DNA of 5,072 nucleotides from Clostridium sp. (GTDB lineage: Bacteria; Bacillota; Clostridia; Clostridiales; Clostridiaceae), in the NCBI GenBank assembly GCA_003539755.1, contig DPOH01000120.1, positions 1 through 5,072 on the forward strand. Reading direction: 5' to 3'. The translations under genes were made by a program, and so were the position numbers. The notes under the pieces were generated by a model. The model did no database searches. It worked only from the letters and a program-made list of their open reading frames with translations, and was not told the DNA's origin. Below are positions 1-5,072 of this stretch, piece by piece (within the stretch, counting starts at the first letter, position 1; every line of letters begins with the position of its first letter).

Positions 1-229
1 TACTATCATCTGGAGTATCTTCTGTTATTACAGAAGTAAATTCTGATAACTTTCCAAAGTTAAATACTGCATCAATATTAAATCTTCTATTAAGAATTAA
101 AAGATATAATTTATCTGAGATATTCATAATAGCTCTTTTTGTATTTGCATCTTCTGAAATAGATGTGCTTAAATTACCTGTTTCAGCATTTACACCTACA
201 CATCCTACAAAGGCCTTATTACAATGATA
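1..229 (-). pseudogene. C-terminal fragment of a DeoR/GlpR-family transcriptional repressor, 5' part missing, continues past the left edge
   Basis: Read on the minus strand from 229 to 1, 76 codons are open and give a protein segment typical of the sugar-phosphate sensor domain of DeoR repressors. It starts YHCNKAFVGCVGVNAETG, which matches the family pattern 'h.DkaFiG.sGi....G'. It continues with DANTKRAIM, matching 'eaevKram', and ends KLSEFTSVITED, matching the 'l...d.iITD' region. The frame stays open upstream only to a stop at 302-304. That stretch (about 230-301) is AT-rich filler with no ATG, GTG or TTG and no similarity to the expected preceding domain. The helix-turn-helix and first half of the sensor, roughly 170 residues in a normal 250-residue protein, are therefore absent. 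The only in-frame ATG (125-127) lies deep inside the domain. The usual effector-site motif D-S-S-K-F-G reads NRRFNI here, so it is diverged. I infer a decaying gene left by a deletion next to the phosphatase gene. A sequencing frameshift would not explain it, since the upstream DNA is the phosphatase gene itself. Confidence 0.7.
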
Positions 230-237
230 ATTTTTTA

Positions 238-289
238 TTGTATTTAATATAAAATAATCATAAAATGATAATAAATAATAATATATAAT
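238..289 (+). promoter_or_regulatory. Possible promoter region of the HAD phosphatase gene
   Basis: Two overlapping sigma-A-like candidates lie in this AT-rich stretch. One is TTGTAT (238-243) with a 17-nt spacer and TAAAAT (261-266). The other is a consensus -10 TATAAT (284-289) without a clear -35, which would start transcription roughly 22 nt before the ATG at 319. Because the local sequence is almost pure A and T, such matches arise easily by chance, so the exact promoter is uncertain. Confidence 0.3.
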
Positions 290-305
290 ACTTACTAATG
301 ATTAT

Positions 306-311
306 GGGGGA
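306..311 (+). promoter_or_regulatory. Ribosome binding site GGGGGA that sets the phosphatase start at 319
   Basis: GGGGGA lies 7 nt before ATG 319-321. An in-frame ATG at 298 would put this site inside the coding sequence and would add seven residues (MIMGDIF) before the conserved N-terminal strand. The ATG at 304 has no ribosome binding site of its own. The start at 319 is therefore preferred. Confidence 0.75.
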
Positions 312-318
312 CATATTT

Positions 319-1161
319 ATGAAAAAAGCTGTATTTTTTGATATTGACGGTACACTTCTTGATAGTGAAAAAGGAGTATCTAAAATGACTCCTGCAGTAA
401 AAGATGCCATTAGAGAACTTCAAAAAAATGATACTTTAGTATTTATTGCAAGTGGACGTCCATATGCATTTTTAAATGATGATCTTTTAAACTTTGGATT
501 TGACGGATATATATTAATGAATGGTTCTTTAATATTAATGAATGATAAATTAGATGTTGATAATTCTAACTCTGACACATCTTCAGATTCACTGCATATG
601 AATCCTTTTTATAAAGAGCCTTTTGATAAAACATATTTAAAAAATATAATTGAAAAGTTTGATAACCACAATATTGAATATATTGTTCAAGATGAAAAAT
701 ATTCATATATAAAACCTGAATTTAAGTATCTTCAATCTCTTTTTAATCATGTTGGAATTTCTAAAAAATATATAAAAACTGATTATAATATTGATGATAT
801 TGAAGTGTATAAAATAGAAATGTACTGCCATGATGATGAATCTATAGAATTCTGCAAAAGCCTTGAAGATGATAACTTTAAATATACTTACTTTGATGGA
901 TTTAATTTATTTGAATTATATTCACGTAAAAATACAAAGGCTTCTGCAATATTAAAGGTTTTAGAACATTTTGATATTGATATTAATAACAGTTTTGCTT
1001 TTGGTGACAGCCATAATGATATTGAAATGCTTAATACTGTTGGATGTGGTATTGTTATGGATAATGCTCTAGATGAAATAAAAGTTCATGCTGATAAAGT
1101 AACTAAAGCTGTTGATGAAGACGGAGTTGCTTACGGTATTAAAAATTATATTTTAGACTGA
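319..1161 (+). CDS. Cof-type HAD-IIB family hydrolase (sugar-phosphate or cofactor phosphatase)
   Basis: This encodes a cytosolic Mg-dependent phosphatase of 280 residues, the normal length for Cof/HAD-IIB proteins. All four HAD motifs are present. Motif I is DIDGT at 8-12, with nucleophile D8 and acid/base D10. Motif II is the serine of IASGRP (S45). The motif III lysine is K207 in RKNTKAS. Motif IV is GDSHND at 229-234, whose aspartates hold Mg. MNGS at 67-70 starts the C2-type cap domain that lies between motifs II and III and determines the substrate. The family typically removes phosphate from hexose phosphates, pyridoxal phosphate, flavin mononucleotide or similar small molecules; the sequence does not tell which. 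Residues 81-95 are an unusual Ser/Asp/Asn-rich stretch in the cap. The gene stands alone: it is divergent from the DeoR remnant, convergent with the alcohol dehydrogenase, and closed by a palindrome 13 nt after the stop codon. Confidence 0.93.
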   Translation: MKKAVFFDIDGTLLDSEKGVSKMTPAVKDAIRELQKNDTLVFIASGRPYAFLNDDLLNFGFDGYILMNGSLILMNDKLDVDNSNSDTSSDSLHMNPFYKEPFDKTYLKNIIEKFDNHNIEYIVQDEKYSYIKPEFKYLQSLFNHVGISKKYIKTDYNIDDIEVYKIEMYCHDDESIEFCKSLEDDNFKYTYFDGFNLFELYSRKNTKASAILKVLEHFDIDINNSFAFGDSHNDIEMLNTVGCGIVMDNALDEIKVHADKVTKAVDEDGVAYGIKNYILD

Positions 1162-1173
1162 TTTAAATGATAA

Positions 1174-1207
1174 TGGTTCTCTTCGCAACATGTTGCGAAG
1201 AGAACCA
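1174..1207 (+). terminator. 34-nt perfect palindrome after the phosphatase gene, probable terminator
   Basis: The left arm is T followed by GGTTCTCTTCGCAACA and the right arm is its exact reverse complement, 17 bp with no unpaired spacer, so the hairpin would have only a tight ACATGT-centred loop. It begins 12 nt after the TGA at 1159-1161 and is far richer in G and C than its surroundings. This fits a terminator for the plus-strand gene. However, the sequence after it (AGTCTTAATTATC) has only a weak T-tract, so termination could be inefficient or the element could do something else. Confidence 0.6.
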
Positions 1208-1460
1208 GTCTTAATTATCTTATTAACCTTTATATTATTTTAATAGAAATTAGGAATTTACTTTCCAATGTCTATTCACGCCAAAACTGTCTTATTGGAC
1301 TAAATCATAAAATATTATATAAATTTCATACACTTTTATTGTTCTATTTATTAAGAGAAATTATTCATTTTTATTATTCTTCACTAATTAAAAATCATAT
1401 ATTATTAATGCAATTACTAAACTACTGTAAAAAATTCCATCTGAAGCATATAATTCTGAA
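1208..1460. other. Convergent intergenic stretch with no recognisable gene
   Basis: This AT-rich DNA lies between the two hairpins that separate the phosphatase and dehydrogenase genes. One plus-strand frame is open from about 1248 to 1548. Its only start is a TTG at 1339 with no ribosome binding site, it encodes a string of Leu, Ile, Lys and Asn, and it runs into the end of the dehydrogenase gene, so I do not call it. The minus strand has no frame of interest. I see no RNA gene or insertion-sequence end. Confidence 0.6.
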
Positions 1461-1501
1461 TAAAAAAGACATCAGAAGTTTTAATCCCAATGTCTCTTTT
1501 A
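1461..1501 (-). terminator. Probable rho-independent terminator of the alcohol dehydrogenase gene
   Basis: On the minus strand AAAAGAGACAT (1500-1490) can pair with ATGTCTTTTTT (1472-1462). This gives an 11-bp stem with one G-U pair, extendable by one T-A pair, around a 17-nt loop. The 3' arm ends in six T residues, as in an intrinsic terminator. It begins 30 nt after the dehydrogenase stop. The stem is AT-rich and so fairly weak, which is common in clostridia. Confidence 0.5.
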
Positions 1502-1531
1502 ATATAAAACTATACTTATTATCTAATAAAA

Positions 1532-2695
1532 TTAGAATGCAGCTTTAAGTATTTCAAGAACTTCTTCTGCTGTTAATACCTTATATCCTCCACCTAAGAT
1601 TGTAGAGTTAGCTATTAGTGGAAGCATTTCTTCTGTAGCTCCAAGTTCTTTTATGCTTGTAACAATACCACATTCCTTCATAAAACTTTCCATAGCATCT
1701 ATACCTTCTAGAGCAGTTTCTTCTTTAGTTTTACCAGTATCATCAACTCTCCATACTTCTTTTGCAAAACGAACAAATTTATCTAAACCGAATTTATAAA
1801 TGTAACGATAGTATGGAAGAGAAATTGCTGCAAGCCCCATACCATGTGTACAGTCTGTATATGCTCCTAATTGATGTTCAATCATATGAACTTCCCAGTC
1901 TTGCTCTTTTCCAAGACCTAATATTCCACATAATGCAAGTGATGCACTCCACATTATGTTACTTCTTGCTTCATAATCTTCAGGATTATTTATGGCAACT
2001 CTTGTACTATCAATTACTGAACGTAAAACACCTTCAATCATGTAGTCACTTGTATTATCATCTTCACCTGAAAAATATGCTTCCATTAAGTGAGACATTA
2101 TATCAAATACTCCACTTATCATCTGATATTTTGGAACAGTATAAGTGTATTCCGGATTTAATATAGAAAATTTAGGATAAACTGATTCTGGGAATACCCT
2201 GCCATTCTTTATCTTTGCTTCTTCATTTGTGATTACAGAACCACCATTCATTTCTGAACCTGTACCAGCCATTGTAAGAATTGAACCTACTGGAACAATC
2301 TTATTATCTACTTCTTCAAAATTAATCCAGTATTTTGTCCATGCATCTCCTTCACAATATGCAGAAACCGATATTGCCTTTGCACAGTCTATAGTAGATC
2401 CACCACCAACTGCTAATATTAAATCTACATTATTTTCTTTTACAAGATTTGCACCTTCCATAACTTTTGCATAAGTTGGGTTAGGCATTATTCCTGAAAG
2501 TTCAACTACTTTCTTTCCACATTCTTTTAATACAGCTATTATCTTATCATATAGACCAGTTCTTTTAATTGCACCTTTACCATATGCAAGCATAACTGTA
2601 TCTCCATAATTATTAAGTTCTTCACTTAATTTTTCTAATGCATTTTTTCCAAAATGTATTTTAGTTGGATTATAATAAGTAAAATCTAAATTCAT
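1532..2695 (-). CDS. Iron-containing alcohol dehydrogenase, NAD(P)H-dependent butanol dehydrogenase type
   Basis: This 387-residue cytosolic enzyme interconverts aldehydes and primary alcohols, in clostridia typically butanal to butanol or ethanal to ethanol, using NADH or NADPH. The length and motifs match the BdhA/BdhB/YqhD branch of the group III alcohol dehydrogenases. The N-terminal Rossmann-like domain has VGGGSTIDCAKA with GGGS at 97-100 for the cofactor pyrophosphate, and TGSE at 145-148. The C-terminal helical domain carries the metal ligands D198 and H202 (FDIMSH), H270 (DWEVH) and H284 (THG), plus the conserved H274. The motif that is usually YGGGSIK near residue 40 reads YGKGAIK (38-44), at the position that influences NADPH versus NADH choice. 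The ATG is preceded by AAAGGAGA with an 8-nt spacer. The gene has its own promoter, is separated from the upstream amidohydrolase by a strong hairpin, and ends before a convergent intergenic region. Substrate and cofactor cannot be fixed from sequence alone. Confidence 0.95.
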   Translation of the reverse strand: MNLDFTYYNPTKIHFGKNALEKLSEELNNYGDTVMLAYGKGAIKRTGLYDKIIAVLKECGKKVVELSGIMPNPTYAKVMEGANLVKENNVDLILAVGGGSTIDCAKAISVSAYCEGDAWTKYWINFEEVDNKIVPVGSILTMAGTGSEMNGGSVITNEEAKIKNGRVFPESVYPKFSILNPEYTYTVPKYQMISGVFDIMSHLMEAYFSGEDDNTSDYMIEGVLRSVIDSTRVAINNPEDYEARSNIMWSASLALCGILGLGKEQDWEVHMIEHQLGAYTDCTHGMGLAAISLPYYRYIYKFGLDKFVRFAKEVWRVDDTGKTKEETALEGIDAMESFMKECGIVTSIKELGATEEMLPLIANSTILGGGYKVLTAEEVLEILKAAF

Positions 2696-2702
2696 TTTTC
2701 TC

Positions 2703-2710
2703 TCTCCTTT
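2703..2710 (-). promoter_or_regulatory. Strong ribosome binding site AAAGGAGA of the alcohol dehydrogenase gene
   Basis: Minus-strand AAAGGAGA places GGAG 8 nt before the ATG at 2695. It is close to the full anti-Shine-Dalgarno complement and predicts high translation, as expected for a fermentative enzyme. Confidence 0.8.
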
Positions 2711-2777
2711 GGACTGTATTCTTAAATATTTTTAATATTAATAAGAGTTTTTACTAATTTATTTTTTACCATAATTG

Positions 2778-2786
2778 ATTATATCA
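2778..2786 (-). promoter_or_regulatory. Extended -10 promoter element for the alcohol dehydrogenase gene
   Basis: Read on the minus strand the sequence is TGATATAAT (2786-2778), a consensus TATAAT with the extended TGn. The hexamer at a 17-nt spacing upstream, TTTATT, is a poor -35, which is typical of extended -10 promoters. Transcription would start near 2771, leaving a leader of about 75 nt before the ATG at 2695. The leader is AT-rich and shows no obvious riboswitch fold. The promoter lies downstream of the amidohydrolase terminator, which supports independent transcription. Confidence 0.5.
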
Positions 2787-2836
2787 CCGTATATCGACAA
2801 AATAAACCACATAAAATTTTACTTTTTATTATCCTA

Positions 2837-2889
2837 TAACAATAAAGCTGAAGGAAACTCTCAAAATATTTCCTTCAGCTTTATTGTTA
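2837..2889 (-). terminator. Rho-independent terminator with a 21-bp perfect stem, ending the metQ-amidohydrolase unit
   Basis: Arms 2837-2857 and 2869-2889 are exact reverse complements (core AAAGCTGAAGGAAA) around an 11-nt loop. The element lies 47 nt after the amidohydrolase stop. The centre of the stem is GC-containing and both ends are A/T-tracts, so the minus-strand transcript ends in CTTTATTGTT. The A-tract on the other arm would also allow termination in the plus direction. Confidence 0.8.
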
Positions 2890-2936
2890 AAATTCATAAT
2901 ATCATATTTTCAGCATACTCAATTTCACTATATTTA

Positions 2937-4121
2937 TTAAATGGCGTATATACTAGCAAGCCTGCTTAATACATAATCAACTTCAAGATTTGTAGCTACA
3001 AGAAGTCCTTCTTCATCTATATCAAAAAATTCATTATGATTTGAAACACCTGTATTAGGCTTTTCAATGTTTCTTGTTCCAACTTGAGCATATGTTCCTG
3101 GAATTAAAGTAAGATATTCTGCAAAATCATCTGCACCAAGTTTCTTTGGGTAATCCTTTAATATATTTTCTGGCCCTATAATTTTTTCTGCCACCTTCTT
3201 TAAATTGTTGCATACTTTAATATCATTTATAACAGGTGAAGCATAATCTTTAAATTCAACTTCTACCTGTGCATTATACATTTCACCTATATTTTTTGCT
3301 ATGTCCACAACAGATTTATTTACCCTTTCTCTTGATTCCTTTGTAAAGGCACGTGTTGTTCCTTCAAGTTCAGCTTCTCCAGCTACAGCATTATATATAG
3401 TACCTGCTTTCATTGTTCCTATTCCAACTACTACAGTATCTATTGGATCAGTATTTCTACTTACTATTCCTTGTACACTTACTACAATTTGACTTGCAAT
3501 ATATAGTGCATCTATAGCAAGATGCGGTTTTGATACATGAGCACTTTTACCTTTTACTTTTATTTTGAAATAATCACATGATGCGCATATTGGTCCTTCT
3601 TTTATAGATACTTTTCCCACTGGTATATCTGATGCTACATGAACTCCAAAAATACTATTCGCACCTTTAAGATGTCCTTCTTTTATAAATATCTTAGCCC
3701 CTTGTCCTATTTCTTCTGCCTGCTGAAAGAATAGTCTTACTTCTCCTCCTAATATTGCTTTCTTTTCATTTAATATTTTAGCAGCTCCAAGAAGACTTGC
3801 TGCATGCCCATCATGTCCACATGCATGCATAAATCCATCTCGTTTTGACTTATATTTTTCCTCCTTTAAATCATTCACCTTAAGTCCATCAATATCTGCT
3901 CTTAGTACTACAACTTCATCTCCCCTAATTTCTCCTTTTATTATTCCAAGAACCCCAGTTTCCCCTACTCTTTTACATGGGATTCCTAATCTATTAAGTT
4001 CCTCCTCAATTTTTGTTGCCGTATCATATTCCTTAAGGCTTTCCTCAGGATTTTCATGAAAATATCTTCTAAGAGACACTATATAGTCTTTTTCCCTTAA
4101 CACATAATCTTTTATTGCCAT
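2937..4121 (-). CDS. M20D-family metal-dependent amidohydrolase (N-acyl-amino-acid / hippurate hydrolase type)
   Basis: This 394-residue soluble peptidase-like enzyme cleaves an amide bond in small N-acylated amino acids. Relatives include hippurate hydrolase, N-acetyldiaminopimelate deacetylase, plant IAA-amino acid hydrolases and Bacillus YxeP/SndB. The fold is a catalytic domain split by a dimerisation lid. Visible metal and catalytic residues are HACGHDGH (99-106, ligands C101 and H103), QQAEE (133-137, general base and ligand glutamates), H161 in GVHV, and H362 in SNHNEFF. The lid carries SAHVSKPH (193-200), whose histidines help bind the substrate carboxylate. The motif usually RADxDALP reads RADIDGLK (74-81). 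I start at ATG 4121 because AGGAGT sits 8 nt before it; a GTG three codons upstream overlaps that site. The gene lies 76 nt after metQ on the same strand and is likely co-transcribed, suggesting that its substrate is imported by that transporter. The true acyl group and amino acid are unknown. Confidence 0.93.
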   Translation of the reverse strand: MAIKDYVLREKDYIVSLRRYFHENPEESLKEYDTATKIEEELNRLGIPCKRVGETGVLGIIKGEIRGDEVVVLRADIDGLKVNDLKEEKYKSKRDGFMHACGHDGHAASLLGAAKILNEKKAILGGEVRLFFQQAEEIGQGAKIFIKEGHLKGANSIFGVHVASDIPVGKVSIKEGPICASCDYFKIKVKGKSAHVSKPHLAIDALYIASQIVVSVQGIVSRNTDPIDTVVVGIGTMKAGTIYNAVAGEAELEGTTRAFTKESRERVNKSVVDIAKNIGEMYNAQVEVEFKDYASPVINDIKVCNNLKKVAEKIIGPENILKDYPKKLGADDFAEYLTLIPGTYAQVGTRNIEKPNTGVSNHNEFFDIDEEGLLVATNLEVDYVLSRLASIYAI

Positions 4122-4128
4122 GCTTACC

Positions 4129-4134
4129 ACTCCT
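4129..4134 (-). promoter_or_regulatory. Ribosome binding site AGGAGT that sets the amidohydrolase start at 4121
   Basis: On the minus strand AGGAGT is followed after an 8-nt GGAG-to-ATG spacer by ATG (4121-4119). The upstream in-frame GTG at 4130 shares its first base with this site and so cannot use it, which makes the ATG the better start. Confidence 0.75.
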
Positions 4135-4147
4135 GCCTTTTGTGATT

Positions 4148-4175
4148 TTTATAAATAACCAATCCTATTTCTAAA
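4148..4175 (-). promoter_or_regulatory. Weak candidate internal promoter between metQ and the amidohydrolase
   Basis: On the minus strand TTTAGA (4175-4170), a 16-nt spacer and TATAAA (4153-4148) resemble a sigma-A promoter (4/6 and 5/6 matches). It would let the amidohydrolase be made without metQ. The 76-nt gap shows no terminator hairpin, so read-through from metQ is equally likely. The match could be chance in AT-rich DNA. Confidence 0.25.
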
Positions 4176-4197
4176 TTACCATAAAGTTTTGTATTCA

Positions 4198-5028
4198 TTA
4201 TTTCCAAGTTGGAATATACGCTCCCTTATAAGTATCTTCAATAACCTTAGCTACTTCATCAGTTCTAAAATAATCTACAACCTTTTTATAAGTTTCATTA
4301 TCCTTATCTTCGCTTCTAGCTACAATCACATTAATATATGGATTATCGCTTCCTAATTTTGCACTTTCAAGATAAATAGAATCACTATTTGGATTTAAAC
4401 CTGCATCTATAGCATGACCACCATTTATGATTGCCGCATCAACATCATCTAAAAGTCTTGGAGTTTGTGCCGCTTCAACTTCTATAAACTGAATATTCTT
4501 AGGATTTTCAGTTATGTCCTGTAATGTTGGAGTATATCCTGCTTTTTCATCGACCTTTATAAGACCTGCACTTTCAAGAACCTTAAGCGCTCTTCCACCA
4601 TTAGTAGCATCACTTGGAATCGCAATTTTTCCACCATCACTTATTTCATTTACATCTTTTACTTTTCTAGAATATACTCCTAGAGGTGCTATAAGTGTTT
4701 CTCCTATAGCTTCGATTTTTAAATTTTTCTCTTTTACTTCATTATTTAAATATGCATAATGCTGAAATGCATTAAGATCAATTTCACCATCATTAAGTGC
4801 TGTATTGGGCTGAGTATAATCTGCAAATTTTACAAGTTCTAATGTAATTCCTTCATCCTTTAATTTGTCTATTACAGGTGTCCATTGTTCATTGTTCTCC
4901 CCTACAACTCCAAGCTTTATTGTTTTATTATCTTCTGATTGTACACTATTTTTGCTTGAACATCCTGCAATAGTAAATAAAAGTGCTCCTGTTAATAATA
5001 AACTTACTAAACTTTTAATTTTTTTCAT
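4198..5028 (-). CDS. metQ: MetQ/NlpA-family methionine ABC transporter substrate-binding lipoprotein
   Basis: This 276-residue lipoprotein is anchored to the outer face of the membrane and delivers methionine (or a similar amino acid) to a MetNI-type importer. The signal peptide has basic MKKIK, a hydrophobic core of about 15 residues and a lipobox TIAGC with lipidated C23, followed by a polar linker SSKNSVQSEDNK. The mature protein shows the family hallmarks: KLGVVG at 38-43, FADYTQPNTAL at 68-78, GEIDLNAFQHYAYL at 81-94, PLGVYS at 115-120, IPSDATNGGRAL at 137-148, and INGGHAIDAGL at 201-211, where N202 corresponds to the conserved ligand-binding asparagine. ATG 5028 is chosen over a TTG five codons upstream because GGGGGA sits 7 nt before the ATG. 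No metI or metN lies inside the window; they would be expected upstream, beyond 5072. The amidohydrolase follows after 76 nt. The family is certain, but methionine as sole substrate is inferred, since related proteins bind other amino acids. Confidence 0.93.
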   Translation of the reverse strand: MKKIKSLVSLLLTGALLFTIAGCSSKNSVQSEDNKTIKLGVVGENNEQWTPVIDKLKDEGITLELVKFADYTQPNTALNDGEIDLNAFQHYAYLNNEVKEKNLKIEAIGETLIAPLGVYSRKVKDVNEISDGGKIAIPSDATNGGRALKVLESAGLIKVDEKAGYTPTLQDITENPKNIQFIEVEAAQTPRLLDDVDAAIINGGHAIDAGLNPNSDSIYLESAKLGSDNPYINVIVARSEDKDNETYKKVVDYFRTDEVAKVIEDTYKGAYIPTWK

Positions 5029-5035
5029 AATTAAT

Positions 5036-5041
5036 TCCCCC
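5036..5041 (-). promoter_or_regulatory. Ribosome binding site GGGGGA that sets the metQ start at 5028
   Basis: On the minus strand GGGGGA is 7 nt before the ATG at 5028. The alternative in-frame TTG at 5043 would place this site within the coding region and would put acidic MGELI before the basic start of the signal peptide, so it is rejected. Confidence 0.75.
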
Positions 5042-5043
5042 AA

Positions 5044-5072
5044 TTTTAATTGATAGTGTAAAGCTGTTTACA
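5044..5072 (-). other. Start of the region upstream of metQ, possibly the end of another gene
   Basis: Only about 30 nt remain before the window edge. One minus-strand frame reads eight codons (CKQLYTIN) and then a TAA at 5048-5046, just before the metQ ribosome binding site. That would suit the close spacing of an upstream permease gene, but eight residues are too few to recognise. I see no promoter or riboswitch element in this piece. Confidence 0.15.

Noticed and set aside
1264..1300. Short inverted repeat TCCAAT...ATTGGA and a 9-nt direct repeat CCAATGTCT (also near 1487) suggesting an insertion-sequence remnant
   Set aside because: The arms are only 6 bp with a loop of about 24 nt, the direct repeat is short enough to arise by chance, and no transposase sequence is visible in any frame.
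1339..1548. A 69-codon plus-strand open frame in the convergent intergenic region
   Set aside because: It has a TTG start without a ribosome binding site, a composition expected from AT-rich noncoding DNA, and it overlaps the 3' end of the dehydrogenase gene and its terminator.
1762..2166. A 134-codon plus-strand open frame inside the dehydrogenase gene
   Set aside because: It lies wholly antisense to a clearly conserved gene and its protein shows no family features. The same holds for the other antisense frames within the amidohydrolase and metQ genes.
2884..2890. TTGTTAA resembling half of a Rex redox-repressor site near the dehydrogenase promoter
   Set aside because: The second half-site (TTAACAA after a 4-nt gap) is absent, and the match is part of the terminator arm upstream of the promoter.
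2775..2969. A 64-codon plus-strand open frame across the amidohydrolase terminator
   Set aside because: It is translated through the two arms of the hairpin, has no ribosome binding site, and starts with an ATT-type or other weak codon. The hairpin explains the DNA better.

Overview
The window is very AT-rich, uses AT-ending codons, carries strong GGAG or GGGGGA ribosome binding sites, and encodes an iron-type alcohol dehydrogenase of the clostridial butanol dehydrogenase type. Together these point to a low-GC Firmicute, most likely a solventogenic or butyric-acid Clostridium (sensu stricto). The species assignment is inference, because the window contains no rRNA or other marker gene.

Layout from left to right. 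Positions 1-229 (minus) hold the C-terminal sensor end of a DeoR-family sugar-phosphate-responsive repressor. It runs off the left edge and has lost its N-terminal DNA-binding part, so it looks like a gene remnant. A short AT-rich promoter region then leads into a plus-strand Cof-type HAD-IIB phosphatase (319-1161), which is followed at once by a 34-nt perfect palindrome (1174-1207). A 370-nt convergent intergenic region follows. It holds that palindrome and a terminator-like hairpin for the opposite strand (1461-1501), with no credible gene in between.

Everything to the right is on the minus strand. In the direction of transcription it runs from metQ (5028-4198), a methionine-type ABC transporter lipoprotein, to an M20D amidohydrolase (4121-2937), to a 21-bp-stem terminator (2889-2837), to a separate promoter with an extended -10 (about 2783), and finally to the iron-containing alcohol dehydrogenase (2695-1532). 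metQ and the amidohydrolase are probably one transcription unit whose upstream part (permease and ATPase genes) would lie beyond position 5072. The dehydrogenase appears to be an independent unit.

Functionally the right half combines uptake of methionine or a related amino acid with removal of an N-acyl group from a small amidated substrate. The dehydrogenase would reduce aldehydes to alcohols at the end of fermentation. The phosphatase on the left is a general sugar-phosphate or cofactor phosphatase. I see no RNA gene, CRISPR array, insertion sequence or defence system. This is mostly an ordinary chromosomal region. The points most worth checking are the truncated DeoR gene, the metQ-amidohydrolase pairing and the palindrome.
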